Shown: one piece after another, positions 23,173 to 33,890 of the stretch | How positions within the stretch are numbered: position 1 is the stretch's first letter | How the letters are laid out: each line of letters opens with the position of its first letter | NCBI GenBank assembly: GCA_963514095.1 | Contig: OY741267.1 | Coordinates: 8,959,454 to 9,023,453, forward strand | DNA length: 64,000 nucleotides | Reading direction: 5' to 3' | Source of the DNA: Eutrigla gurnardus | Lineage: Eukaryota > Chordata > Actinopteri > Perciformes > Triglidae | Translations under genes and position numbers: made by a program | The notes under the pieces: model-generated | Told to the model about the DNA's origin: nothing | What the model saw: the letters and a program-made list of their open reading frames with translations, nothing else | Databases searched by the model: none

Positions 23173-23979
23173 GTTACATGACGGCACATTTTGTCATCAG
23201 GAAACTCAACTTGCTTTACACAGCAAAGAGAGATTATTACAAACAATTAATCAACTTATTTCAGCACTAAAATGAAGAGTAACTACAGCAGACCAGTAAA
23301 GAGAAACAAATGAACAGCAGGGGGCAGCAAACCACCAGACAGACTGAAGTCTGCAGTTTCAAGCTGCAGCAGAACAGAGTTTATTCATAGTATTTACTAC
23401 TCAAAAAATATATGGAACATCACCTCTCATGTGTAGGCAGCTATATCTGCCAATCACCCAAATATTATTGGAAGTATTCATCAACTTTTAACCAGAATAC
23501 ACTCTGAATATGTACTACTAATACAGGATATTACAGAAATAACTAAACGTGTGAAAAGTTTAAACTTTAATTTCTGACAGTTATTTTAAAAGTGACGCCA
23601 TATCCACATGCAGCTGTGGTCTGAAGTGTACTATAAATAATAATCCAGTATACGTGATTAGTAACCTACAGTCTAGGTTGGCCCCCCACAGTTTTATGGT
23701 TAGTGGTAAATGGACCTTTCAAGCTTTACACTACATGTCTACATTCACACACATTGACACGCCGATGGCACAGCCTTGTGATGCTCAGCACAGAATGGGA
23801 GGAGCCTCCGACTTAGATCTTAACTCTCAAATGCATGTATTGTTGCAATTCATTTAAAAATATCCAAAGATTTAGGGTGAAAATGGTCTTTGTAGCATAA
23901 TATATTGCAGAAAAAAACAAAAGCAAAAAAGCTAATCTAATTTTTTTAGAATATCATGTGACCCAATTCTGTATATTAA
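23173..23979. other. Intronic sequence, nothing recognised
   Basis: AT-rich, no coding exon, no recognisable repeat ends. Confidence 0.5.
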
Positions 23980-25357
23980 CCACGCTACAGACAGGATGTA
24001 CCATGGCAGGCTACAGACGGGACGTACCATGACACACTACAGACGCGACATACCATGGCACGCTATAGACAGGATATACCATGGCACGCTATAGACAGGA
24101 TGTACCATGGCACACTACAGACGCGACATACCATGGCACGCTATAGACAGGATTTACCATGGTACGCTATAGACAGGATATACCATGGTACGCTATAGAC
24201 AGGATATACCATGGCACGCTATAGACAGGATGTACCATGGCACACTACAGACGTGACATACCATGGCACGCTATAGACAGGATTTACCATGGTACGCTAT
24301 AGACAGGATATACCATGGCACGCTATAGACAGGATGTACCATGGCACACTACAGACGCGACATACCATGGCACGCTATAGACAGGATTTACCATGGTACG
24401 CTATAGACAGGATATACCATGGTACGCTATAGACAGGATATACCATGGCACGCTATAGACAGGATGTACCATGGCACACTACAGACGTGACATACCATGG
24501 CACGCTATAGACAGGATTTACCATGGTACGCTATAGACAGGATATACCATGGTACGCTATAGACAGGATATACCATGGCACGCTATAGACAGGATGTACC
24601 ATGGCACACTACAGACGTGACATACCATGGCACGCTATAGACAGGATTTACCATGGTACGCTATAGACAGGGTATACCATGGTACACTACAGACAGGATA
24701 TACCATGGCACGCTATAGACAGGATGTACCATGGCACACTACAGACAGGATGTACCATGGCACGCTATAGACAGGATGTACCATGGTACGCTACAGACAG
24801 GATGTACCATGGTACGCTACAGACAGGATGTACCATGGCACACTACAGACAGGATGTACCATGGTACACTACAGACAGGATGTACCATGGCACGCTACAG
24901 ACAGGATGTACCATGGCACGCTACAGACAGGATGTACCATGGCACGCTACAGACAGGTTGTACCATGGCACGCTATAGACAGGATGTACCATGGTACGCT
25001 ACAGACGGGAAGTACCATGGCATGCTACAGACAGGACGTACCATGGCACGCTACAGACAGGATGTACCATGGCACGCTATAGACAGGATGTACCATGGCA
25101 CGCTACAGACGGGATGTACCATGGCACACTACAGACAGGATGTACCATGGCACGCTATAGACAGGATGTACCATGGCACGCTACAGACGGGATGTACCAT
25201 GGTACACTACAGACAGGATGTACCATGGCACACTACAGACAGGATGTACCATGGCACGCTATAGACAGGATGTACCATGGTAAGCTACAGACAGGATGTA
25301 CCATGGCACGCTACAGACGGGAAGTACCATGGCATGCTACAGACAGGACGTACCATG
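23980..25357. repeat. 26-bp minisatellite, about 53 units, left segment
   Basis: Unit GATGTACCATGGCACGCTAC plus AGACAG. Because 26 is not a multiple of 3, every frame stays open for long distances, which explains the Tyr/Arg/His-rich ORFs. In the left part (24150-24650) a five-unit, 130-bp higher-order repeat is marked by the GATTTACC variant at 24151, 24281, 24385, 24515 and 24645 (one interval is 104). The right part is more homogeneous. Confidence 0.97.
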
Positions 25358-26221
25358 TAGGGCTTTGACTCCGAACTTCGTTATTCGAATATAATTCGAA
25401 TATCAAAAAATATATATATATATTCGAACGAATATTAGGCAGCCCTTAATATTCAAACCTGTTATGGGCATTATTTTTTGTAAATGTCTTTGCTTGAACG
25501 TTGTTTTGTTGCTTTTTCACGCCTGGTGAAGTTGTGTGAATCGCGAGCTCATTAGCAAGGCTATCATTGGTCATCTGGGCTCCTATAGGTGACGTTAGCG
25601 TCCTGGTTTGCGCCAAACAGTCGGCACAGACGGCCCCGATAATGTCTGAAAGCAGCCTGGAGCCCACACCAACACAGGGCAGCGGGCGGGCCCTGCGAGC
25701 CCGCACTCGCGCTCCGTCCCGAGAACCGTAAACTCTAAGATGCGCCGCCCGGAATACTGCCCATAAATAGGCAAACAAACACCGCCGAACAGTCGCCACT
25801 GACGGCCTAAATAATGTCCGAAAGCAGCCTGGAGCTCTCACCGACACCGGGCAGCACACGGCTCCGCGAGCCCACAATTACGCTCCGCGAGCCCGGATTT
25901 GTTTTTAGTCCTACCTTTATTTTGTCTTTTCAGTTTAGCCTGACTGTCTTAATTATCTTTATTTTGATGAAACCAAAGCATACACAGTTTATGTCTGACC
26001 TAAATAAATAAAGGTTCTGAAAACATGTTGCCTGCCCATTGACGTTGACTGATACACTGCCCTCTGGTGGACAAAACATACAACTTAAGTACCATACCAT
26101 ACCATATAGGTCTTACTGAATGGTCAAAATATTATTAATGAATATTCGAATATATTCGAATATTAATATTAATAAACAAACGAACTTCGAATATGATTTT
26201 CGGGCAAAAGTCAAAGCCCTA
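25358..26221. mobile_element. TAGGGCTTTGACT hAT MITE inserted in the 26-bp minisatellite
   Basis: Ends TAGGGCTTTGACT and AAGTCAAAGCCCTA are inverted repeats, flanked by a perfect 8-bp duplication GTACCATG (25350-25357, 26222-26229) that is itself part of the minisatellite unit. Subterminal TTCGAATAT words occur at both ends. Internally an approximately 180-bp segment (GTCTGAAAGCAGCCTGGAGC ...) is tandemly duplicated. Encodes nothing evident. Confidence 0.94.
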
Positions 26222-26367
26222 GTACCATGTCACACTACAGACAGGATGTACCATGGTACGCTACAGACAGGACGTACCATGGTACGCTACAGACAGGACA
26301 TACCATGGTACGCTACAGACACGACGTACCATGGCAAGCTACAGACACGACGTACCATGGCACACTA
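26222..26367. repeat. 26-bp minisatellite, right segment after the hAT insertion
   Basis: About five and a half further units of the ACCATGGCACGCTACAGACA repeat continue directly after the target duplication. Confidence 0.95.
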
Positions 26368-28415
26368 AACTTTTGACTTTAATTAAATTTAACAGCAGCA
26401 GATACAGAAATACTTTTTGGGGACACCAATAAACTGCTGTCATTTGAATTATTAAACACATTAAGTTTCCTGAGAAACACTGACCGGCGAAAGGTAAAAA
26501 TTAGAGTCAAAGTCGTTCCTTATCTCTGATCAACATAGCTGTCACAACACTAAAAAAATAGCAAAACAGAACATAAAAACATTATTAAAGATTAAACTGC
26601 ATATATCAAACACTGTCCTGCTGTTTCAGTGGAGAAATAACTGGCTTCAATCAAACATTTATTCTCCTAATCTAATATTTGTTTCCTAATTTGACCTCCA
26701 TCAAGGAGCCATTTAATAAGTGCTCTTGTTAACGAAATCCACATTTCTTAGTCTCTCTGTGCCCTTTAATCACTCAATGCATCTCTAACAAAACACAGAA
26801 AGGAGATGCATTATTCAGCGTGGCGGAGCTGCAGCAGATATGACGGTTAAATATGCAGGAAAACCTCAGAGATTCTCCATCAGCATGGGTTCAAAAGGAG
26901 ACGGACAGAGGGAGAGAGAGAGATGACAAAGGAGAGAGGATTGGAGGAGGAAGATTATCTGCCTCTTTAGAGCAGCTCTGCTGTCAAAACCATCATATTA
27001 CTGTTAAAACAGTTTACAGACCGCAAAAACATGCAAAGTAAAGCAGGACCACTGGACTCCAGAGGAGGCTTAATGTGTACAGTTAAATGGAGATTAGAAA
27101 GATGAAGAAAAGTAGCCATGGTCAACAATGATAAGAACACATCAGAATAATGAATTATTGTTTGACCATATTAAAGTAGACACAGGGATGAACAGCGACC
27201 GGTAATCCCATTGTTGTTACTGTCAAAATTAAGAGATTATATTTGCTTTTGGTGGCACAAGATGACAACGACAACAACAACAACAGTAATAATAATCAGG
27301 ATGATAATAATAACAATAATAATGATAAAAGTAATGGCAACTTTAGTAATATAAAATGATAATCACAAAAACAATAACCATGTCCATTTCCATCCACATT
27401 TTTTTAAAGGGACTTAAATGCAATAGTAATTCTTCAGATGACTTCTCCAGTCAAATAGGCAAAACCCTAAATTATATAAATAAATAAAATATTAGTCAGT
27501 ATTTCATCTTTCATTTCAGTGCATATGAAGTGAAAGGTATGAGCCCACATCCCAAGTTAAAAGCATGTTTTTTCATTGGAGCATGTGTGTTAAAGCTACG
27601 AATTGCATTCTGAGAATCAGTTGAGCCTCTGAGACAGATTTGAAAAAAGTATCCCCCCCCCCCCCCCCCCCCCCCCCCCAACCAAACCCCTCCCCTCAGT
27701 GTTCCACTATTCGACGATGATGACGAGGAGCAGGGGAGACGAGGGGATTGGATGGAGGGTACGAGCCAATGGGAGCCTTCAGGAGCAATGGCTCCCATTG
27801 GTCAATTTCTATGCAGGCCTTCGGCTGATAGACTGAATGGATTTTCTTTAATTCCAAACCGCAGACCATAGCTTTAAAAGAAGACATATTATTGATGGAT
27901 AACAATATACATAGTAGGATGTTTCTTTTGTAAACACAATAAAATTCATCTCTCTCGAATGAAACCGTCTCTACAACCTGCAGCCTGTCAGTCAGACTCA
28001 GTCACCATAGCAACACCATTGAGGACGTGGACAAAGCATGCGATTTCCTTCCCCTTTGTTACTGTAGCGTTAGCAGCACCGCTGTACATCATACTGTTTC
28101 TATGTTACTATTTCCCCAGTAATAGTCTACAATTCACGAATACTGGTTTCATACTAAGGTGTCGAACATGCTAATAAATGTCACAGATAACGAAATATGC
28201 TGGTGAGGAGTTTCAGGCACAGCCAGTGGCTGACTGTTGGCTATTGCTAGTACAAATGCTAAGTCAACCAAGACAGTTATCACAGTAAACAGCCAAGTTA
28301 TCTCGAACAACAACCTATCCAACGAGCCCCTTAATCACATAAACAAGTTGATGAAGTTTACGATGCTTCATTTCACAGGGGTTAAAAGGACCGTCTTCAA
28401 CACTGTGCATCAGTG
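26368..28415. other. Intronic sequence, nothing recognised apart from low complexity
   Basis: Holds an AAC/AAT-rich patch at about 27262-27345 and a poly-C run at about 27652-27679. The Gly-rich ORF here is a homopolymer artefact. Confidence 0.6.
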
Positions 28416-28599
28416 CACTGTAAACCCAAACAGTTGTACTAGCTCATAACTAATAAGGTCATAACAGTCAAATGTCGTTATGCAGTTGACCAAACTATAA
28501 AGTGTTGAGCTCTCTTGACATTTATGCCACTTTAATTGAATAGGGCTCAATATGTTATAGCTCATCTGTGTGGAACGCTCAAAAAGTTTAGGAACCATA

Positions 28600-28690
28600 C
28601 AGCAGTGTCATGACGTTATTGACGTCATGACGTTTTGGTGGGTGGGTCTTATCTCTCCCTCAGGAAAGCTGAGTCAGCCATCTTGAATTT
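28600..28690 (+). promoter_or_regulatory. Possible promoter elements: CRE palindrome, AP-1 and YY1-like sites
   Basis: TGACGTCA at 28620-28627 sits in a CATGACGTTATTGACGTCATG repeat-like context. TGAGTCA is at 28670-28676, immediately followed by GCCATCTTGAA (YY1-like). These perfect consensus sites cluster about 0.5 kb upstream of the first likely exon. The role is inferred from motif match only. Confidence 0.4.
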
Positions 28691-29370
28691 ACCTTGATGC
28701 GGGGAAGTTTTGGCCAGCCCGTGTGGATGTGAGAAACAGTTTAATTTGTTTTTATTTGTTTGCAATGCGCACTTTTATCCCCCGCTTCAAATCACCACCA
28801 CCTTTATTGGTCTTCTGGCCGTCGTTTTCTTAAGCGCCGTCTTAACAGCCCAGATTTAAGTAACGTTTTTTTTTTTTTATTGATTTTCGATAGATAGTCT
28901 TAACGTTGGAACTGGGAATACATTTTTACAATGTGCACAGTGCATATTCGTTGTAAATAGTTTATAAGTCCAAGTAATTGTTACTTTAGAAGTTGTTGAA
29001 TGTGACAAATATGTTACGTTACTTCCTCCATTATTAGCGGGTTTACTCGATGAACTACATTTCCCATAATGCATTTGTCCGGGATATTGACCGTTGAGTT
29101 AGGTCCATGAGTTTGAACTTTCTGGCGGAGCCCGAAAGCGTAACGTTATCCCTGCTTCCTGGTTTCTGTCGGTTGTTTTCGCTGTTCGCCGGTAATGCAC
29201 GTGCGTAATGTGAGTATACTTATTTCAATACGTGTCCGCGTTACACAGTCAATATTTTACGTTGTCGAGCTGTGTGTATGTGTGTGCTAGCGTGAAACGA
29301 ACAATGCTAAACAACATAATGTGAATGTTTTATCATGATGCTAATGAGGCCTGTTTGTATTTCTTTGTAG

Positions 29371-31663
29371 GCTCAAGTGTGTGGTTATGAGATCATCTCG
29401 AAGTCCTTTGAATAGTTCAGGTAGGATGTATTATGAAATAGTTGGTTTCATTTAATGTGTTGCCACAGTCATTATTTTGCAATTTTTTTAATTGTTTTAT
29501 CTAACTTTTAACTGTGGGGTCCACAGAAAAATTAGTTTGATCACTTGAACCTTAAAAATAAAAACATCTACAGAAATAGCAGCATCAGCACCCAACCTTT
29601 GATGCTTTTCTTGTTAATAACTAACTTGCTCATCTTTTAACATTTTCATTTTATAATTGGTGTACAATGAAGATTTGATAGATTTGGAATTTTTTATCTA
29701 TATATTAATTTTTTTGTATTTCATTTATCATTATGTGTATTTTAAATATGTTTTTGAACATTAATAAATCATCATTGTGCGCATGTCGTGTACAGATATC
29801 GGACTACAAAGAGTGCTACAGAGAGTCAGCGTTTTTCCATCAGTCAGGTGCCAATAGGTGAGTTTTGTAAATTGTGTACTACTTTGGGGGGGGACTAGAG
29901 ATTTTCACCCTGAATTATTCACAATGTTTATATATTTGCAGAATTCCACCAAATCAACAATGTCAACCTGCGAAATCAATTCTACAAGGAGCTGGACAGA
30001 CACACACCTAAACTCATCACCTTAGCCACCACCAATATTTGCAAGATAGCCGAGGAGCTTGCCAAACACATGAGGATGTGTGACCTTCAGGTGAATTGTT
30101 AACTTTGCATGATTCAGAAACAGATTATTAACAGATTGTTTGCAGACAACTGTCAGACGCCATTGTGTGAATTGCCTCGACTGTGCCCCGAGGTTAAGTG
30201 ATTATGCCATGAAAACAACATTGTCATCTCATCAGATAGATGTCTTGACAAGATGTATTATATCAGAAAGAGGTACCTTAAAAAGATCAGCTTCAATTTG
30301 AAGAAATCCAAGTTACTACTCATTTCGTAAAATTTGATTTACAATTTTAAGTTTTTTCCTTTGCGAGTTATTAAAGTATTAACAATAGAAAGTTATTAAT
30401 TTGAAAAATGTTTTACTTAAGAAATGGTGACCCAAGATACTGAATTTACCATCTATAGCAATGACCACCATCAGAATATGGAGCTATTTAACACTTTGAT
30501 TTTTTTTAAGTGTTTGCTTTTGTGTTATTACTATTGTAATGGATATTTTTGTCCATCTAGGAACAAAGTGATGTAAATATGAGATGGGGGCCCTTGTCCT
30601 TCGTGCACTTCCTGTGTACCTGCTTGAAGATGCCTCCAAGTTCTTCAGGACCTTTAATGTAAGTGTACTGGCCTCACTATCAATATCTTTCATCTTACAT
30701 CTTTTTGCCTAGCTATTCAGTCAGCTTAAACATATGACATCACTCATAGGAACTCGAGGAGAACCAGGGGGTATTCCAGAAAGCAGGTTATGTGAAAACT
30801 CAGAGTGAAGACTGAGATGAGGGAAACTCTTTGAGTTATCCATTCCAGAGGGCTATTCCAGAAAGGAGGTTCAACAAACTCTGCTTTACGTTTTCTCCCC
30901 CGTTGCCATGGTGAATCACAGTATCGGAGCTCCATTGATGGTGGCTTTTTACTAGTCGTCAGGCACGAGCTCAACTCAGAGTTTACATAGTCAGATTCGA
31001 CTTACCAAACTCAGTTCAGCTGTTCTGGAACTGAAAACTCAAGAGTTTCACTTCACAGGGTACCTCAACTCAACAGTTCAGGGTTAGGCTCAGTTTGTTG
31101 AACCTCCTTTCTGGAATAGCCCCCAGGACCTGTTTATAAAGTTTACTTGAGTTTTTATTCTGCAAACTAACATGTAGAAATTACGTAAATGAAAAGCTAA
31201 TTATAAAGCATTCCACTAAACAAAAAGTATGCTAACATGTCGTTTAGTTGCAGTCTAATTGCAAAGAGCTAAGTGACAGTAATGTCTAGACATCAATCGC
31301 ATGATTTGTATCCTTGAGGGCTGAACTCATTCTTGTATTATTTGTGTTTTGTAGTCAGCAGATAGTCCAGACCTCACTGACACTCTGGTGGCTCTCCTGA
31401 CAGTCGTCACGGATGACACTACCCTCTTCAGCCCTGAGAGCATCTGTATTGTCATGGAGGATGAAATACTCATGAGTGGTCCCACAAATCTAGCTGACTC
31501 ATTTCTCCTGCTCTTTGGGTACGTCTATGCACTAGACCTACATGAACCAAAGAATCTTGAGCTTACATTCACATTAATCCAAAAAGTTGGGATGTATCTT
31601 GAGGACGACAAACCACTGAAAGGGTGTCTACTGACGTCGAAGAATGATTTGTTCAATGAGTGA
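29371..31663 (+). pseudogene. SAMD3-like fish gene (C-terminal part), multi-exon, frameshifted
   Basis: Consistent gt-ag exons: 5' exon ending 29209 (gtgagt), 29371-29420, 29796-29857, 29942-30090, 30561-30658, 31355-31663 (stop TGA). Exons 3-4 share one frame, ...SQRFSISQVPIEFHQINN and LRNQFYKELDRHTPKLITLA. Exon 5 starts in it (EQSDVNMR), then needs a shift at a G-run (TGGGGGCCC, about 30584) to continue ALVLRALPVYLLEDASKFF. Exon 6 reads SADSPDLTDTLVALLTVV to ...TSKNDLFNE. The C-terminal pattern (ALPVYLxED, the LLFGYVYALD stretch) is that of fish proteins annotated SAMD3-like; their function is unknown. Exon 2 has a stop in this frame, so the true start is unclear. Either a decayed copy or a one-base assembly error in exon 5. 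Confidence 0.5.
30768..31123. mobile_element. MITE with GGGGTATTCCAGAAA inverted termini in the last intron of the SAMD3-like gene
   Basis: Left end GGGGTATTCCAGAAAGCAGG, right end CCTTTCTGGAATAGCCCC, flanked by CAG on both sides (30765-30767, 31124-31126). A second internal copy of the left end (GGCTATTCCAGAAAGGAGG) lies at about 30848, so this is either a nested or an internally duplicated copy. The 3-bp duplication suggests a PIF/Harbinger-like origin. Confidence 0.8.
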
Positions 31664-32295
31664 ATAACTCAGAATGTACTATTTGTTGAGCGAAGTATTG
31701 AGGAAGTTTTTTTTGCCCTCTTTACTAATGTAATCATTTGCCTCTGCTACCCCAGATTTAAGATGCAGCACTGTTTGCCTTTTCTATCTCAGATTTAATA
31801 CATTGATTGCTAATACATAAATATCACAACATTGACATATTGCCTAGCCCAAGTTTATGCACTGAATAACTTGTGGGAAACGACTGTTCAATTCATGCAC
31901 TATACATGTTTAATGTTCTGTTGCCTAATGCCTACCTTGTTGCACTACCTTGATGTTGCCAGTTGAAGTACGGCACAGCAGAAACCAGTACTTTATTTGA
32001 GTACTTAAAATGTTTTTAAATTGTCTTAAATGGCTCCATGTTCTAATAGTTGGTATTGCTGTTGAGGATGGATTATACTTAAATCTTATTGAATTTTATC
32101 ATGACTGAGTTTTTATCATAATGTGAGATGGAGACCCAAAATACTGAACCTACCCTCTGTAGCAATGACCACTATCAGAATATGGAACTATTAACACTTA
32201 ATGTACTTCAAAACACATTTTGTTTTGCTGGACAAGCACATGTTTTGACTGAGCTCCTTTGATTCGTGCCTTTTTTAAAAAAGAACATTGTGTTG

Positions 32296-32305
32296 AATAA
32301 ATAAA
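32296..32305 (+). terminator. Polyadenylation signals of the SAMD3-like gene
   Basis: Overlapping AATAAATAAA about 630 bases after the stop codon, followed by a GT-rich stretch. Consistent with the 3' end of the transcript lying inside the CACTG element. Confidence 0.55.
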
Positions 32306-32429
32306 GTTGTTAAATTGTCACTGTGGTGTCTCTTTCATGTTTTCTAACATTGTTAGCTAATTATAATTGTGTTGTGGGCTGACATCAGGATTTCAGTTTA
32401 GAATTAATTTTGGGTGCATATCCCCCAGA

Positions 32430-32585
32430 TTATGAGTTGAAGAATATTTAAAATTTTGAGTGTATTTTGCACATTATATGAGTTGAAAAATATAGAAAAT
32501 TTTGAGTGTATTTCCCACATTATATGAGTTGAAAAACATTGAAAATATTGAGTAAATTATTCCCTAACTATAAGTTGAGGAATAT
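32430..32585. repeat. Subterminal tandem repeat, about 55-bp unit, three copies
   Basis: Units share ATTATATGAGTTGAAAAATA and TTTTGAGTGTATTTCCCAC. They lie just inside the right terminus of the CACTG element, as subterminal repeats often do. Confidence 0.75.
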
Positions 32586-32744
32586 CAATATTTATAAGAT
32601 AACATTGAGATAATTTAAGGCAACTGCAAACATAATTTTTATTTTAAGTAAACTTAAAACATTTAAAAACATCACTTAAATATTGTTGTGTAATCTGTTA
32701 CAAAATAATTTTTGAGTTCTGTGAGCTTATTCGGGTTTACAGTG

Positions 32745-33720
32745 TGTCTGCAGTGTTTATATTAAAGTAGAGTATTATTATTATTATTATTATTATTATT
32801 TTAGTAGATCTGTGCATTGATATCAAATCACTTGTGCGTCCGAAGCTAATAGCAGGTTCTGGGTTCACTTGTTTGTTAATGTCCGCCAGCTTCCAGTTTA
32901 AGTGGCCCGGGTGGAGCTAGCTGGTAATGTCAAGATCAAGAGTAATTTCGGTTCCTCAATAAAAAGCACACTCAGTCAGCACAAGGAACACGTTCCCTTG
33001 GCTGCTTCCCATTGGTCAAAAGGTCTCTGGCTGGCTCTGATTGGACTTTGTAACCAGGAAGTGGTGAGATAAACAAGCTTGAACGCAATTCAATGTAGAG
33101 AAGAAGATACTGGTCAGAGAACAACTTCCCAACATGTCCTAGTATGAATATGAGGAAGACGTACTGGGAGAAGGGACTGTTGAGTCGTATCAGTACGAGC
33201 CTGAAACTCACACAAGCCCGAGCTCCAACTTTCGGCCAATTGTTATTACGAAGTTTTATATAAGCTAGCTGGCCTATGTTGTCGATGGACAATGACATGT
33301 AGTAACACTGGTATGTTATGAGAAGTTGGAATGTTAGATGCTGGCTGCAGGTGGGCTAACGCTACCTGCAGCTTCCTCATGAGGGCCATCACTCAGCTGG
33401 AGAATAGAGTGAGAATATGAAGCCTTTTGTAAATACGAGCTAACACATGATAACACGCCACTGACTGTACGCAATTCAAGCTGTCCGCGTGTATGTGTAC
33501 GTTCTGAGCGAAACGACCCATCACATCCGCGTGTATGTAAACGCCCTTTAAGGTTAGGGTTAGGGTTCAGCGTTGATAAACACGCCATGAGTTGTCATGT
33601 CATACATACGACGATTCATGAGATCAGTCTGACATTTGACATTAACTTACAAACAGAGCTCGGCCAAAAAAATATTATGGAGCAAAACAATTCCGACATA
33701 ACAGAAACATTTATAAATAA
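32745..33720. other. Intronic sequence with one decayed exon-like frame
   Basis: Contains a short (TTA)n just after 32770 and TTAGGGTTAGGGTT at about 33553 (too short for an interstitial telomere). The frame at 33134 is listed separately. Confidence 0.5.
33134..33268 (+). pseudogene. Decayed acidic N-terminal exon-like ORF, possibly P2X7-like repeat protein
   Basis: ATG-TCC-TAG is followed by an open frame YEYEEDVLGEGTVESYQYEP...SPSSNF up to a stop at 33266. The acidic/Tyr/Ser-rich start resembles the beginnings of multi-copy fish proteins with a P2X7-type C-terminal Cys-rich domain, but that domain is not present here. The TAG at codon 3 would kill it. Identification is from memory of general pattern and weak. 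Confidence 0.3.
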
Positions 33721-33723
33721 ATG

Positions 33724-33890
33724 ATACACACACATATGTATATGTATGTATATATGTGTGTGTATATATATACTAAATATACTATATATATACACATATA
33801 TACACACACACATATGTAGATATAAAAATATATATATGTGTGTATATATATGTAGATATACACATACAAATAAATATAAAAATACATTTT
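33724..33890. repeat. TA/TG/CA mixed microsatellite
   Basis: Alternating TATATG, TGTGTA and ACACATAT runs with no reading-frame meaning. Confidence 0.93.

Larger units (their letters stand above)
28416..32744 (+). mobile_element. Putative 4.3 kb DNA transposon with CACTGTAAACCC termini carrying a SAMD3-like gene
   Basis: CACTGTAAACCCAAA at 28416-28430 and its inverted counterpart TTCGGGTTTACAGTG at 32730-32744 bracket a promoter-like region, a six-exon plus-strand gene with polyadenylation signals, and about 55-bp subterminal tandem repeats. The flanking dinucleotide is TG on both sides. CACTG-type ends recall CMC (CACTA/Mirage/Chapaev) elements, but no transposase is visible, so the class is uncertain. 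A smaller MITE (30768-31123) sits inside the last intron of the gene. Confidence 0.5.

Noticed and set aside
24679..25368. Overlapping 99-177-codon ORFs repeating RYRQDVPWHATDRMYHGTLQ
   Set aside because: A 26-bp tandem unit without stops keeps all frames open; no independent coding sign.
33550..33570. TTAGGGTTAGGGTT as interstitial telomere
   Set aside because: Only about two and a half units; expected by chance in a window of this size.
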